From Candidatus Saccharicenans sp. (GTDB taxonomy: Bacteria > Acidobacteriota > Aminicenantia > Aminicenantales > Saccharicenantaceae): 64,000 nucleotides of DNA. Made by a program: the position numbers and the translations under genes. Shown one piece after another: positions 26,678-35,050 of the stretch. The notes under the pieces were generated by a model. That model was not told where the DNA came from. It did not search any database and saw only the letters and a list, made by a program, of their open reading frames with translations. The stretch is taken from contig JASEIU010000001.1 of NCBI GenBank assembly GCA_030017715.1, positions 1,094,276 through 1,158,275 on the forward strand. Reading direction: 5' to 3'. The number at the start of each line of letters is the position of its first letter. The first letter of the stretch is position 1.

Positions 26678-28792
26678 TTGATCGACAACCGCCTTTATAA
26701 ACATCCTATTCTACCGGTTGAGGACAGGCCTCTTTTCAGTTTTTATTTCCGTGATCGAGAGCTCAAGGCTCGACCCGGCGAAACCATCGCCTCTGCCCTG
26801 TTCGCCAACGGCATCAGAATTTTCAGCTACCACCACAAGGATGGAGCGCCCCAGGGGATTTTCTGCGCCAACGGCCAATGCGCACAGTGTCTGGTTCTGG
26901 CCGACGGCTTCCCGGTGAAATCCTGTATGGAATTGATAAAACCCGGAATGAAGATCGAACCTGTGGTGGGTTGGCCCGAACTCCCTCCGGTTGACCCGGA
27001 AGCGACGGTCGACTTTAAGCCGGTGGAAGAAATTGAAGTCTCGGTGCTGATTATAGGCGGAGGTCCAGCCGGGCTATCGGCCGCCATCGAACTCGGCCAG
27101 CGGGGTGTGGACTGCCTGCTGGTGGACGACAAACACCGTCTGGGAGGAAAACTGGTGCTTCAAACCCACCGTTTCTTCGGCTCGGTGGAAGCGGTCTATG
27201 CCGGCACCAGGGGCATCGACATTGCCACCAGGCTGGAAAACGAGCTGCGACAGTACCCCCGGGTGGCAATCTGGCTTCAGAGCACGGCTCTGGCGGTTTT
27301 CAGCGATAAGAAAGTCGGGATACTCAAAGAAAACAGGAAATACGCTCTGGTCAAGCCGAGGGTTTTGCTGGTGGCGGCCGGAGCGCGCGAAAAATCGCTG
27401 GCTTTCCCGGGAAATGACCTGCCCGGAGTTTATGGGGCCGGAGCCTTCCAGACTCTGGTCAATCGCGACCTGGTCAAACCCACCGAAAAATTATTTATCG
27501 TCGGCGGCGGTAACGTCGGGTTAATCGCCGGATACCACGCACTTCAGGCCGGCATCAAGGTGGTCGGACTGGTGGAAGTGATGCCCGAAGTCGGCGGCTA
27601 TAAAGTTCACAAAGATAAACTGGCCAGGCTGGGAGTGCCCATTCTTACTTCCCATACCATACTGAGCGCCAACGGAAAGGATAATGTGGAATCGGTGACC
27701 ATAGCCAGGGTGGATGAAAAATTCCGTCCTGTCCCGGGCAGCGAAAGAACCCTCAGCTGCGACACCGTTCTGATAGCAGTCGGGCTTGACCCGGTCAACG
27801 AGTTTTATCTTAAAGCCAGAGAATTCGGACTTCCGGTTTATGCGGCCGGAGATGCCGAGGAAATAGCCGAGGCTTCGGCGGCCATCTTTTCCGGCAAGAT
27901 TCGCGGGCTGGAGATTGCCCGAGAGCTGGGCGCGGTTCAGGCTGAAGTTCCGGAAGACTGGTACCGGACGGCCGAGATACTGAAATCCAGACCGGGCCGG
28001 ACTTATCCCGAATATTATCCGGAAAAGGAAGAAGGGGTGTTTCCGGTCATTCACTGTCTTCAGGAGATCCCCTGCGACCCCTGCTCGGCCGTCTGCCCGA
28101 GGAAATTGATTGAGGTTGACCGCCGGGATGTCCGCAAGCTGCCTGTATATTATGAAGAAAAAGAAGGCAAGGGCTGCAGCGGCTGCGAGAGGTGCGTGGT
28201 TTTTTGCCCGGGTCTGGCGATAACTCTGGTTGATTACCGCCGCAATCCGGAATTTCCTGAAGTCACCATTCCCTTTGAATTCTTAAAAGAAATCATCAAT
28301 CCCGGAGATGAGGTTTCAGTGGTTGATATTTCCGGACAGGAACTGGCCAGGAGCAGGGTGATTTCAATCAAATCCATCAAGGGCAACGACCGGACGATTC
28401 TGGTCAAGGTTCAGGTACCCGGAGCAGTAGCCAAGAAGGTCAGCGGACTCAGGCTGCAACCTGAAATTATCGAAACTGAAGAAAAATATCTGGAAAGAAT
28501 TCCTGACGAAGCCATAATCTGTCGCTGTGAAAGAGTCACGGCCGGAGAAATCCGGAAATTGATCAGAGAAGGCGTCAGAGATATAAACGAGATCAAGACC
28601 ATAACCAGAGCCGGCATGGGGCCCTGCGGGGCCAAGACCTGCACTCCGCTGGTTCATCGCCTGTTCCGCGAGGAGGGCGTTCCCGAAAGCGAAATCATCG
28701 ACCAGCCCAAACGTCCGCTGTTCATAGAAGTGCCGCTGGGATTGTTTGCCGGTCTGGAAAAAGGAAAGGAGCCCGGGAATGAGTCGCGCTGA
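26678..28792 (+). CDS. multidomain FAD/Fe-S dehydrogenase subunit (HcnA-HcnB / sarcosine oxidase alpha type)
   Basis: A 704-residue cytoplasmic flavoprotein. Domains in order: an N-terminal [2Fe-2S] domain (C63, C68, C71, C83); an FAD-binding Rossmann domain (GGGPAGL at about 127) with a second NAD/FAD fold (FIVGGGNVGL, about 270); a two-cluster 4Fe-4S segment (CDPCSAVCP and CSGCERCVVFCP, about residues 465-510); and a C-terminal BFD-like [2Fe-2S] domain (CRCERVT, then GPCGAKTC). The pattern matches alpha subunits of heteromeric proline, opine, sarcosine or HCN-synthase-type dehydrogenases. Translation begins at TTG 26678, with AAAGGAG 6 bases upstream. The next gene, overlapping by 14 bases, encodes the catalytic beta-type subunit. 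The substrate is probably an amino or imino acid but is not determined. Confidence 0.82.
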   Translation: MIDNRLYKHPILPVEDRPLFSFYFRDRELKARPGETIASALFANGIRIFSYHHKDGAPQGIFCANGQCAQCLVLADGFPVKSCMELIKPGMKIEPVVGWPELPPVDPEATVDFKPVEEIEVSVLIIGGGPAGLSAAIELGQRGVDCLLVDDKHRLGGKLVLQTHRFFGSVEAVYAGTRGIDIATRLENELRQYPRVAIWLQSTALAVFSDKKVGILKENRKYALVKPRVLLVAAGAREKSLAFPGNDLPGVYGAGAFQTLVNRDLVKPTEKLFIVGGGNVGLIAGYHALQAGIKVVGLVEVMPEVGGYKVHKDKLARLGVPILTSHTILSANGKDNVESVTIARVDEKFRPVPGSERTLSCDTVLIAVGLDPVNEFYLKAREFGLPVYAAGDAEEIAEASAAIFSGKIRGLEIARELGAVQAEVPEDWYRTAEILKSRPGRTYPEYYPEKEEGVFPVIHCLQEIPCDPCSAVCPRKLIEVDRRDVRKLPVYYEEKEGKGCSGCERCVVFCPGLAITLVDYRRNPEFPEVTIPFEFLKEIINPGDEVSVVDISGQELARSRVISIKSIKGNDRTILVKVQVPGAVAKKVSGLRLQPEIIETEEKYLERIPDEAIICRCERVTAGEIRKLIREGVRDINEIKTITRAGMGPCGAKTCTPLVHRLFREEGVPESEIIDQPKRPLFIEVPLGLFAGLEKGKEPGNESR

Positions 28793-29936
28793 ATACGATG
28801 TCATCATAATCGGAGCCGGCAGCATCGGCACTCCGACTGCCCTGTTTCTGGCCCGGAAGGGATTCAGAGTCCTGGTGCTTGACCGCAATCCCAGTCCCGG
28901 GCAGAGTTCCAACAAAAGAGCCATCGGCGGCCTGAGGGCTACCCACTCCGACCCGGCCAAGATCAAGCTGGGTTTGCGCAGCCTGAAGATTTTTTCCACC
29001 TGGAAAGAGACTTACGGCGACGAAATTGAATGGCATCAGGGCGGTTATTGCTTTGTCGCTTACCGGGAAGAAGAAGAAAAGACGCTGAAGGAAGTTTTGC
29101 CCCTTCAAAAAAGACACGGACTGAAGATTGACTGGTTGGAGGCTGAGGAACTGAGAAAATTGCTTCCCGACCTTAATCCCCGCGGCCTGAGAGGCGGGGC
29201 TTTTTCTCCTGAAGACGGAAATGCTTCTCCCCTGCTGGCGGTTGAGGCTTTCTACCGCCGGGCCCGGCAGGCCGGAGCTCAATTCCGATTTAGAGAAAAT
29301 GTTAAAAATCTGGTGATTGAAAACGGTAAGGTCAAAGGAGTTGTCACCGATATCGGAAGCTATCAGGCCGGAGTGGTCATCAATGCGGCCGGAGCCTGGG
29401 CGGCTGAAGTGGCCGGGCTGGCCGGAATGAAAATTCCGGTAACTCCTGATTCTCACGAGGCGGCAGTTACCGAACCGGTCCAGAGATTTTTTGAACCCAT
29501 GGTGGTCGACATCCGACCGGTCAAAGGCTCAGCCAACTATTATTTCTATCAGCACGCCACCGGCCAGATCATTTTCTGCATCACTCCCAGCCCAAGTCTC
29601 TGGGGTTTTGACGAGAGAGAGACCAGCGACTTCCTGCCAATGGTTTCCCGGAGGATGATTGAACTGATGCCCAGGCTTCAGAATATTCGGGTCAGAAGAA
29701 CCTGGCGCGGGCTTTACCCCATGACGCCGGACGGCTTTCCCATCGTCGGCTGGTCAAAGGAAATTCAGGGCTTTTTGCTGGCCGTGGGCATGTGCGGCCA
29801 GGGCTTCATGCTTGGCCCGGGAGTGGCTGAGCTCCTGACCAGACTGGTTTCCGGCCAGCCCGGACCCGACGACGAAGAAATCCTGTCTTACCTTTCGCCA
29901 TACAGAAATTTCGTCAGCGAAGAAAAGCTTAAATAG
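28779..29936 (+). CDS. FAD-dependent amine/imino-acid dehydrogenase, DAO family (HcnC / sarcosine oxidase beta type)
   Basis: A 385-residue flavoprotein with an N-terminal GxGxxG motif (IIGAGSIGTPTALFLA), RAIGGLRATHSDPAKI, and the C-terminal DAO region GLYPMTPDGFPIVGWS followed by GMCGQGFMLGPGVAELL. This is the catalytic subunit oxidising a primary or secondary amine or imino acid; electrons would pass to the Fe-S/FAD partner encoded upstream. ATG 28779 follows AAGGAG, overlaps the partner gene, and starts at the dinucleotide-binding strand, whereas the longer frame from 28746 does not. Convergent with the ABC importer genes, 17 bases apart. Confidence 0.84.
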   Translation: MSRAEYDVIIIGAGSIGTPTALFLARKGFRVLVLDRNPSPGQSSNKRAIGGLRATHSDPAKIKLGLRSLKIFSTWKETYGDEIEWHQGGYCFVAYREEEEKTLKEVLPLQKRHGLKIDWLEAEELRKLLPDLNPRGLRGGAFSPEDGNASPLLAVEAFYRRARQAGAQFRFRENVKNLVIENGKVKGVVTDIGSYQAGVVINAAGAWAAEVAGLAGMKIPVTPDSHEAAVTEPVQRFFEPMVVDIRPVKGSANYYFYQHATGQIIFCITPSPSLWGFDERETSDFLPMVSRRMIELMPRLQNIRVRRTWRGLYPMTPDGFPIVGWSKEIQGFLLAVGMCGQGFMLGPGVAELLTRLVSGQPGPDDEEILSYLSPYRNFVSEEKLK

Positions 29937-29953
29937 GTCGGCCGGTTAACCGT

Positions 29954-30712
29954 CTATCTCAAAATTAACTGTCGGCCCTCGGCTTCCACCACCCGGAGCG
30001 GGTAGTCAAACAGCGTTCCCAGCAATTCTGCCCTGAATATTTCCGCGGTGGGCCCGGCAGCCAGAATTCGTCCTTTCTGGATCATGACCATAAAATCTGC
30101 CAGCCGGGGTATCAGGTCGATGCTGTGAATCGAAGTAATTATCATCTTGGCCCTGTCTTCAGCCAGTTTTTTCAGCAGACCGATTATTTCCATCTCGTGC
30201 TTGAGGTCGAGAAAGGTGGTCGGCTCATCCAGGAGAATTACTTTCGAATCCTGGGCCAGAGCTCTGGCTATAAACACTATTCTTCTTTCTCCGCTGCTGA
30301 GCTCCTGACATTTACGTTGGGCCAGTTTCTCCAGTCCCAGGTAAGAAATAACCTCTTCTGTTTTTTCGTAATCTGCCCTGGCCGGGGGTGTGAAAATGTT
30401 AAGATAACCGCTCCGGCCCATAAGAATGAAATCGAAGACTCTGAAATTAAGGCTGGCGCTGTATTCCTGGGGAACGTAACTGACCAGTCTGGCCCTTTCC
30501 GGCCCTCTGAGCCCGGCCAGCTCTCGGCCGTCGATAAAAATAGCGCCCGCGACCGGCCTGACCAGTCCGGCCAGCGCCCGGAGCAACGTTGATTTGCCGG
30601 CCCCGTTGGGTCCTACCAGAACCGAGACCCGGTTGGGCGAAAAGGTCAGGTTTTCCACGCGCAGTTCGAAGTCTTCATACCTGACCTGAAGCTGTTCCAC
30701 CCTGATCTGCAT
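29954..30712 (-). CDS. ABC transporter ATP-binding protein (FecE/BtuD type)
   Basis: The ATPase of a type II importer for iron-siderophore, heme or cobalamin. The 252 residues include Walker A (GPNGAGKST), a Q-loop in VSYVPQEYSA, the signature LSSGERRIVFIARAL, Walker B (VILLDEPT) and the H-loop region (SIHSIDLIPRLADF). It lies 2 bases after the permease gene and is the last gene of a three-gene importer locus. Confidence 0.92.
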   Translation of the reverse strand: MQIRVEQLQVRYEDFELRVENLTFSPNRVSVLVGPNGAGKSTLLRALAGLVRPVAGAIFIDGRELAGLRGPERARLVSYVPQEYSASLNFRVFDFILMGRSGYLNIFTPPARADYEKTEEVISYLGLEKLAQRKCQELSSGERRIVFIARALAQDSKVILLDEPTTFLDLKHEMEIIGLLKKLAEDRAKMIITSIHSIDLIPRLADFMVMIQKGRILAAGPTAEIFRAELLGTLFDYPLRVVEAEGRQLILR

Positions 30713-30714
30713 GT

Positions 30715-31737
30715 TTAACTCCAGCTGGACCTGGCCCTTTTAATTAAAAATAGAAAGAAGGGAATTCCGACCAGGTTGGTCAGAATGCCAACCGGGAATT
30801 CGAACGGAGACAGAACTCTAATCAGGTCGTCGGCCAGCAGCATCAGACTGGCTCCCAGACCGGCCGAGACCGGCAGAACCAGGCGGTTGTCCGCCCCGAC
30901 CAGTCCCCTGACGGCGTGTGGTACGATGAGCCCAACCCAGCCTATTATGCCAGCAATGGAAACCACGGCCGAGGTGATCAGGGCGGCCAGACAGATTATC
31001 AAAATTCTTTCTCTCTTAACGGCCAGCCCCAGAGACCTGGCTTCATCATCGCTCAGGCTCAGGGCATTTATCCGCCAGCCCATTTTTATCAGCAAGGTCA
31101 GCCCTGCCAGAATCAACGGGCCGGACCACAGCAGGTCGGTCCAGGTAGCCTGAGAAAAGCTGCCCAGCAACCAGAAAAATAGGGACTGGAGAGCATAGGG
31201 ACTGGCCACAAATTCCAGAGCTGACAGCAGAGCCTGGAAAAGCGCCGATACGATTATTCCCGTGAGCAGGACGGCCACCAGGGTGTTTCTGGCCCCTTCT
31301 GAGATAACCAGCACCAGAACTACGGCCAGCAGCCCGCAGGCAAAGGCCAGCACCTGGGGCGGAAAGCTCCTGCTAAAGAGAATCAGCGAGGCTGCGGCTC
31401 CGAAACCGGCTCCGAAGGAAACACCCAGGACGTATTCATTAACCAGCGGGTTTCTAAAAAGAGATTGAAGTGAAGCTCCCGAAACCGAAAAAGCGGCCCC
31501 GGCCAGAAGAGCCAAAAGCACCCGGGGCAGTCTGATGTTCAAGACAATATTGGCCGCGGGACTGGATAACAGAACCTGATTGACGCCTGATATCCTGGCC
31601 GCCAGAATTTCCAGCGCTTCCCGCACGGATACTTTTAAGGTGCCGAGACTTAAAGAGATTAACAGCAGGAGCAGCGGAAGCAAGAGGGACAGGAAAAGAA
31701 TGGTTCTTTTTTTATTTTTTCTTATCGAACCAGTCAT
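30715..31737 (-). CDS. FecCD-family ABC transporter permease (iron chelate/cobalamin type)
   Basis: Integral membrane subunit, 340 residues with about ten helices. The family motif VLLALLAGAAFSVSGASLQSLFRNPL (cited in part) lies near residue 75, and GWVGLIVPHAVRGLVGADNR near residue 270 is the coupling region contacting the ATPase. The start overlaps the 3' end of the binding-protein gene by 26 bases. Homologues carry ferric chelates, heme, B12 or molybdate; the substrate is not clear. No cobalamin riboswitch was recognised upstream. Confidence 0.92.
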   Translation of the reverse strand: MTGSIRKNKKRTILFLSLLLPLLLLLISLSLGTLKVSVREALEILAARISGVNQVLLSSPAANIVLNIRLPRVLLALLAGAAFSVSGASLQSLFRNPLVNEYVLGVSFGAGFGAAASLILFSRSFPPQVLAFACGLLAVVLVLVISEGARNTLVAVLLTGIIVSALFQALLSALEFVASPYALQSLFFWLLGSFSQATWTDLLWSGPLILAGLTLLIKMGWRINALSLSDDEARSLGLAVKRERILIICLAALITSAVVSIAGIIGWVGLIVPHAVRGLVGADNRLVLPVSAGLGASLMLLADDLIRVLSPFEFPVGILTNLVGIPFFLFLIKRARSSWS

Positions 31738-32788
31738 AAGCTTTTATTTTAGCACACAGCTCCCGGAATAGCCCCGACCGGCGGTAAAAAAAAGAGAAAA
31801 TTTCATCGCCAGCCTGTAACATGGTCTGGCTGTCCGGCGGTCCGCCCGACAGCAGGTCGGCCAGATAAAGACATTCTATCAGCACCAGGGCCGGGTCCCA
31901 CCAGTACCAGAAACCGAAGGTGTAATACACCCTCTTTGCTCGAACCGCCCTTACGGTCTGCAGTCTCGGGTCTGACAATACCGTTTCCACGGTCACCGTC
32001 CTTTCTTCCGGAAGATAATTGCCGTGGATAAGGATTATCTCGGGGTCAAGAGACAGCAGGGTTTCCAGGTTGAGCACTGCGGTGTCCGACCCCGCGTGGA
32101 TTCTCCGGAAACGACCGGCCAGGTTGCGCCCCCCGGCCAGGTCAACCGGCTCATAATCAACGGGCGACCGCAGCAGCGAACCCCAGAAACAGAGATAAAC
32201 TCCGGGTCTTTTCTCTGGCTGAATATGAGAAGTTTTTTTCTTGATTTCAGCCAGCCTGAACCGCAGGTAATCGGTCAGAAGCCGACCCCTTTTTTCGCTG
32301 CCGGTAATTCTGGACATGGCCTCAATTTCAGTCAGCAGGTCATCAACCTTCCCGACCGCGCTGAGACTGACCACCGGACAGTTTAATTTACGGCTGAGGT
32401 TTCTGGAGAGCATTAGTTCAGAGGGAGAGATCAGCACCAGGTCGGGTTTCAGCTCAAGTATTTTTTCAACATTGGCATCCTCGCCGGTAATCGACACTAC
32501 CGGTAGATTAGCCACTTCCGGGAAAACTATCGGCAGTATATGGTCATAGCGGGAGGGAAAGCGGTCAACCGCCACCACCTTTTCCTGCTGCTCCAGGGCC
32601 ACCAGTATTCTGAGCAATTCCGGCTGCAGGCAAACTATTCTCTCCACTCTGGCCGGGATCTTCACCTGCCGGCCCAGACTGTCTTTAATGGTAATCCGGG
32701 TCGAGTCCGAACCTTTAACTTCGGCTATGGAGACCAGCAGGAACAGCAGAAACACAATGCTCTTTTTCCAGGTTGTTATCCGGTTCAT
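31712..32788 (-). CDS. periplasmic binding protein of the BtuF/FecB type
   Basis: Solute receptor of the importer, 358 residues, with a signal peptide (about residues 1-24; no lipobox cysteine obvious). Helical-backbone type III binding fold: ITIKDSLGRQVKIPARVERIVCLQPELLRILVALEQ at the N-lobe, LKPDLVLISPSELM in the linker area, and the C-lobe with DPEIILIHGNYLPE. It precedes the permease gene, which overlaps it, and begins 35 bases after the GH20 gene ends, so the locus may share a long transcript. Confidence 0.88.
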   Translation of the reverse strand: MNRITTWKKSIVFLLFLLVSIAEVKGSDSTRITIKDSLGRQVKIPARVERIVCLQPELLRILVALEQQEKVVAVDRFPSRYDHILPIVFPEVANLPVVSITGEDANVEKILELKPDLVLISPSELMLSRNLSRKLNCPVVSLSAVGKVDDLLTEIEAMSRITGSEKRGRLLTDYLRFRLAEIKKKTSHIQPEKRPGVYLCFWGSLLRSPVDYEPVDLAGGRNLAGRFRRIHAGSDTAVLNLETLLSLDPEIILIHGNYLPEERTVTVETVLSDPRLQTVRAVRAKRVYYTFGFWYWWDPALVLIECLYLADLLSGGPPDSQTMLQAGDEIFSFFYRRSGLFRELCAKIKAYDWFDKKK

Positions 32789-32823
32789 TCAATATTATGG
32801 TTTTTTATCAATGAATTATGCTC

Positions 32824-34938
32824 TCAGTTCGGCTTATCTTCCAGAGCGGCCAGCAATTTTTCCACCGCCGGAATTACGGCCAGCTGGCATTCGGCCCGGG
32901 GTTTTTTAATCTCCTCCAGCCGATTTTTCTGGTTCTTCAGCCATCCCGGACCGGGTTTTGTTTTCGAGGCCAGGTGGGAAAGAGACCTGGAGCCTATGGA
33001 AACCAGCTCCTTCAGGTTATCAGCCAGAGGCCCGACTTCTCTTAAAACCGGAATTCTGCCGCTCAAAGACGAAACCAGAAGGGAGGCCGCCGCCAGCTCA
33101 TCAAAGGTAGCCTTCAGTTTTTTCCAGTCCTGGTGTGTCCGGCCGGAAACATAAGCCTCGGCCAGTCTGTTTATCTCTCTGGCCTCAAGCGATTCCGGGA
33201 AGCAGCTGTCCACAAATCTGGTCAGGGGAGCAAGAGAAGTATATTTTCGTCCCTGGCTATGGCGAGCATATCCCTTGACTGGCTCGGATATTCTGACCAG
33301 AGTCTTGAGAGCGGCCATTTCGGCCGGATTGACCGGACTGTTCCCCGCCAGCCGCCTTAACATCAGGTCCTGATTCCTCAGGTGCTGAACTCCGTTTTCT
33401 TCCAGCTGAACGCTGATAACGGACAGTCGGCGATACATATCATTCACCTCTCTGACCTCCTGAGGAGACCAGAGTCTTTCGGCAATGGCTGCGGTCCGCG
33501 GCCAGATTCTGGAATCGACGGTTTCCGGCGAAACCAGCTCGGCCCACATGGTGGCTTCTCCGCCCAGAATAAGTTTCTTCTCTTCCTCGGTCAGCTGAGA
33601 ATCGGGCGGGATGGGGTCGTTGAGATAGTGTCTCTCAGCGGTTTCGCAGAGGTCTATATAATACCCGTTGGACAGAAGGCCCTGATACCCCCTTCTGGCT
33701 CCGTCAATCAGGGCCTGGGTGCCGCGCCAGGATTGAATGACGATGTCCTTCGGAAGTCCGGGCTGATAAATCTCGTCCCAGCCTACCATTTTCTTTTTAT
33801 ATTTAGTCAGGATTCTGAGGATTTCCTTATTAAAATAGGCTTGAAGGGCATGATTATCGGCCAGGTTGTGTTTTTTCATAAAGGCCTGAATCCGGGGGTT
33901 TTCCTTCCAGTGAACGGCCTCGACTTCATCTCCTCCTATGTGCAGGTACGGGTCTGGAAAGAGAGAGGACATCTCTCTGAAGAACCTGTCAAAAAATTTG
34001 TAGGTCCCGGGATGGGCAGGGTTGAATACCGGGTGAAATACTCCGAAACCGCGCTCGAGGCGATAAGGTCCGGGCGCGCTGGCATATTCCGGATAGCCGA
34101 CAAACCAGCTGGTTGAATGACCCGGAATATCGAATTCAGGCATCACCCGAATACCGAGGTCGGAAGCAAACTGAATGATTTCGCGGATCTGGTCCTGAGT
34201 ATAGTACAGGCCGTCCGAGCCCAGGCGATGAAGTTCGGGGAAAGTCCGGCTTTCAACCCGAAAGCCCTGGTCTTCGCTTAGATGCCAGTGGAGGACATTG
34301 AGCTTGACTGCGGCCATGGCCAGCAGGTTTCTTTTTATTACTTCCAGGGGCATAAAATGCCGGCAGGAATCTATGAGCAGGCCTCGCCAGGTAAACCGCG
34401 GACGGTCTTCAATCCGGCCGCAGGGAAAATAATATCCCCGGTCATCGGCCGACAGCAGCTGCAGGAGCGTTTCCAGGCCCCTCAGAATTCCCAGGTCGGT
34501 TGGAGCCCGCAGCTCGATTCTGTTGTCGCTGATTTCAAGAATATATGATTCGTCCTCGTTGGGAATCAGGCGGCCGGTTTTTTCATATTGATAGGATAGA
34601 CTTCTCTTCGGCCCGGGAGCCTGGTCGGCCAGAAAGTCCTGTTCCAGAAATAAGCCTGTCCTGCCGCTCAGTCTGAACATGAACCTGGCCACCGCCTTAA
34701 AAACCCGGCCTCCGGGTTGCTCCTGCCCGCCGGCGGAAAATTTTTCATCGATTCTAAATTTGTCCTGAGTTAGCTCGATGCTGGCCGGGAAAGGCATCAA
34801 AGCCGGAACCTGGGAGTCAGCCCCGGAGGGGCTGTTAATCATCGCTCCTCCAACCAGAGGCAGCAACATAACCTGGGCCAGAATGACCACCAGTAACCAG
34901 GCCGGGTTTAAGAATTTTGTCTTGAAACAGGCCAACAT
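32824..34938 (-). CDS. GH20 beta-N-acetylhexosaminidase
   Basis: Removes terminal GlcNAc or GalNAc residues, using substrate-assisted catalysis through the acetamido group. The 704-residue protein has a hydrophobic N-terminal signal/anchor (about residues 12-32), an alpha/beta GH20b domain (about 45-165) and the TIM-barrel catalytic domain (about 165-520). The Asp-Glu catalytic pair is in YLHIGGDEVEAVHW (about residue 325). WRGLLIDSCRHFMP and NVLHWHLSEDQGFR are typical. The C-terminal 180 residues are helical and unassigned. AGGAGA lies before ATG 34938. It lies 112 bases downstream of the second BNR propeller gene on the same strand, with a strong hairpin between them. Confidence 0.94.
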   Translation of the reverse strand: MLACFKTKFLNPAWLLVVILAQVMLLPLVGGAMINSPSGADSQVPALMPFPASIELTQDKFRIDEKFSAGGQEQPGGRVFKAVARFMFRLSGRTGLFLEQDFLADQAPGPKRSLSYQYEKTGRLIPNEDESYILEISDNRIELRAPTDLGILRGLETLLQLLSADDRGYYFPCGRIEDRPRFTWRGLLIDSCRHFMPLEVIKRNLLAMAAVKLNVLHWHLSEDQGFRVESRTFPELHRLGSDGLYYTQDQIREIIQFASDLGIRVMPEFDIPGHSTSWFVGYPEYASAPGPYRLERGFGVFHPVFNPAHPGTYKFFDRFFREMSSLFPDPYLHIGGDEVEAVHWKENPRIQAFMKKHNLADNHALQAYFNKEILRILTKYKKKMVGWDEIYQPGLPKDIVIQSWRGTQALIDGARRGYQGLLSNGYYIDLCETAERHYLNDPIPPDSQLTEEEKKLILGGEATMWAELVSPETVDSRIWPRTAAIAERLWSPQEVREVNDMYRRLSVISVQLEENGVQHLRNQDLMLRRLAGNSPVNPAEMAALKTLVRISEPVKGYARHSQGRKYTSLAPLTRFVDSCFPESLEAREINRLAEAYVSGRTHQDWKKLKATFDELAAASLLVSSLSGRIPVLREVGPLADNLKELVSIGSRSLSHLASKTKPGPGWLKNQKNRLEEIKKPRAECQLAVIPAVEKLLAALEDKPN

Positions 34939-34987
34939 GTTTTCTTCTCCTGAAATATCTAATTTTCCCTGGCTGCGAATAAGCCCT

Positions 34988-35024
34988 CCGGCGGCGGGAG
35001 CTTAACCAACCCCCGCCGCCGGAT
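34988..35024 (-). terminator. strong GC-rich hairpin after BNR propeller gene 2
   Basis: TCCGGCGGCGGG (34988-34999) pairs perfectly with CCCGCCGCCGGA (35013-35024), leaving a 13-base loop. It is 26 bases past the propeller gene's stop and 50 bases before GH20. On the minus strand the stem is not followed by a T-run (GGGCTTATT), so it may be a weak terminator, an mRNA-stabilising structure or an attenuator; on the plus strand TTTT follows. Confidence 0.5.
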
Positions 35025-35050
35025 TTTGGACCGGCACGGTTATAGATTTA

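Noticed and set aside
32789..32823. Cobalamin riboswitch upstream of the binding-protein gene
   Set aside because: The gap is only 35 bases and holds no conserved B12-box; the substrate of the importer is left open.
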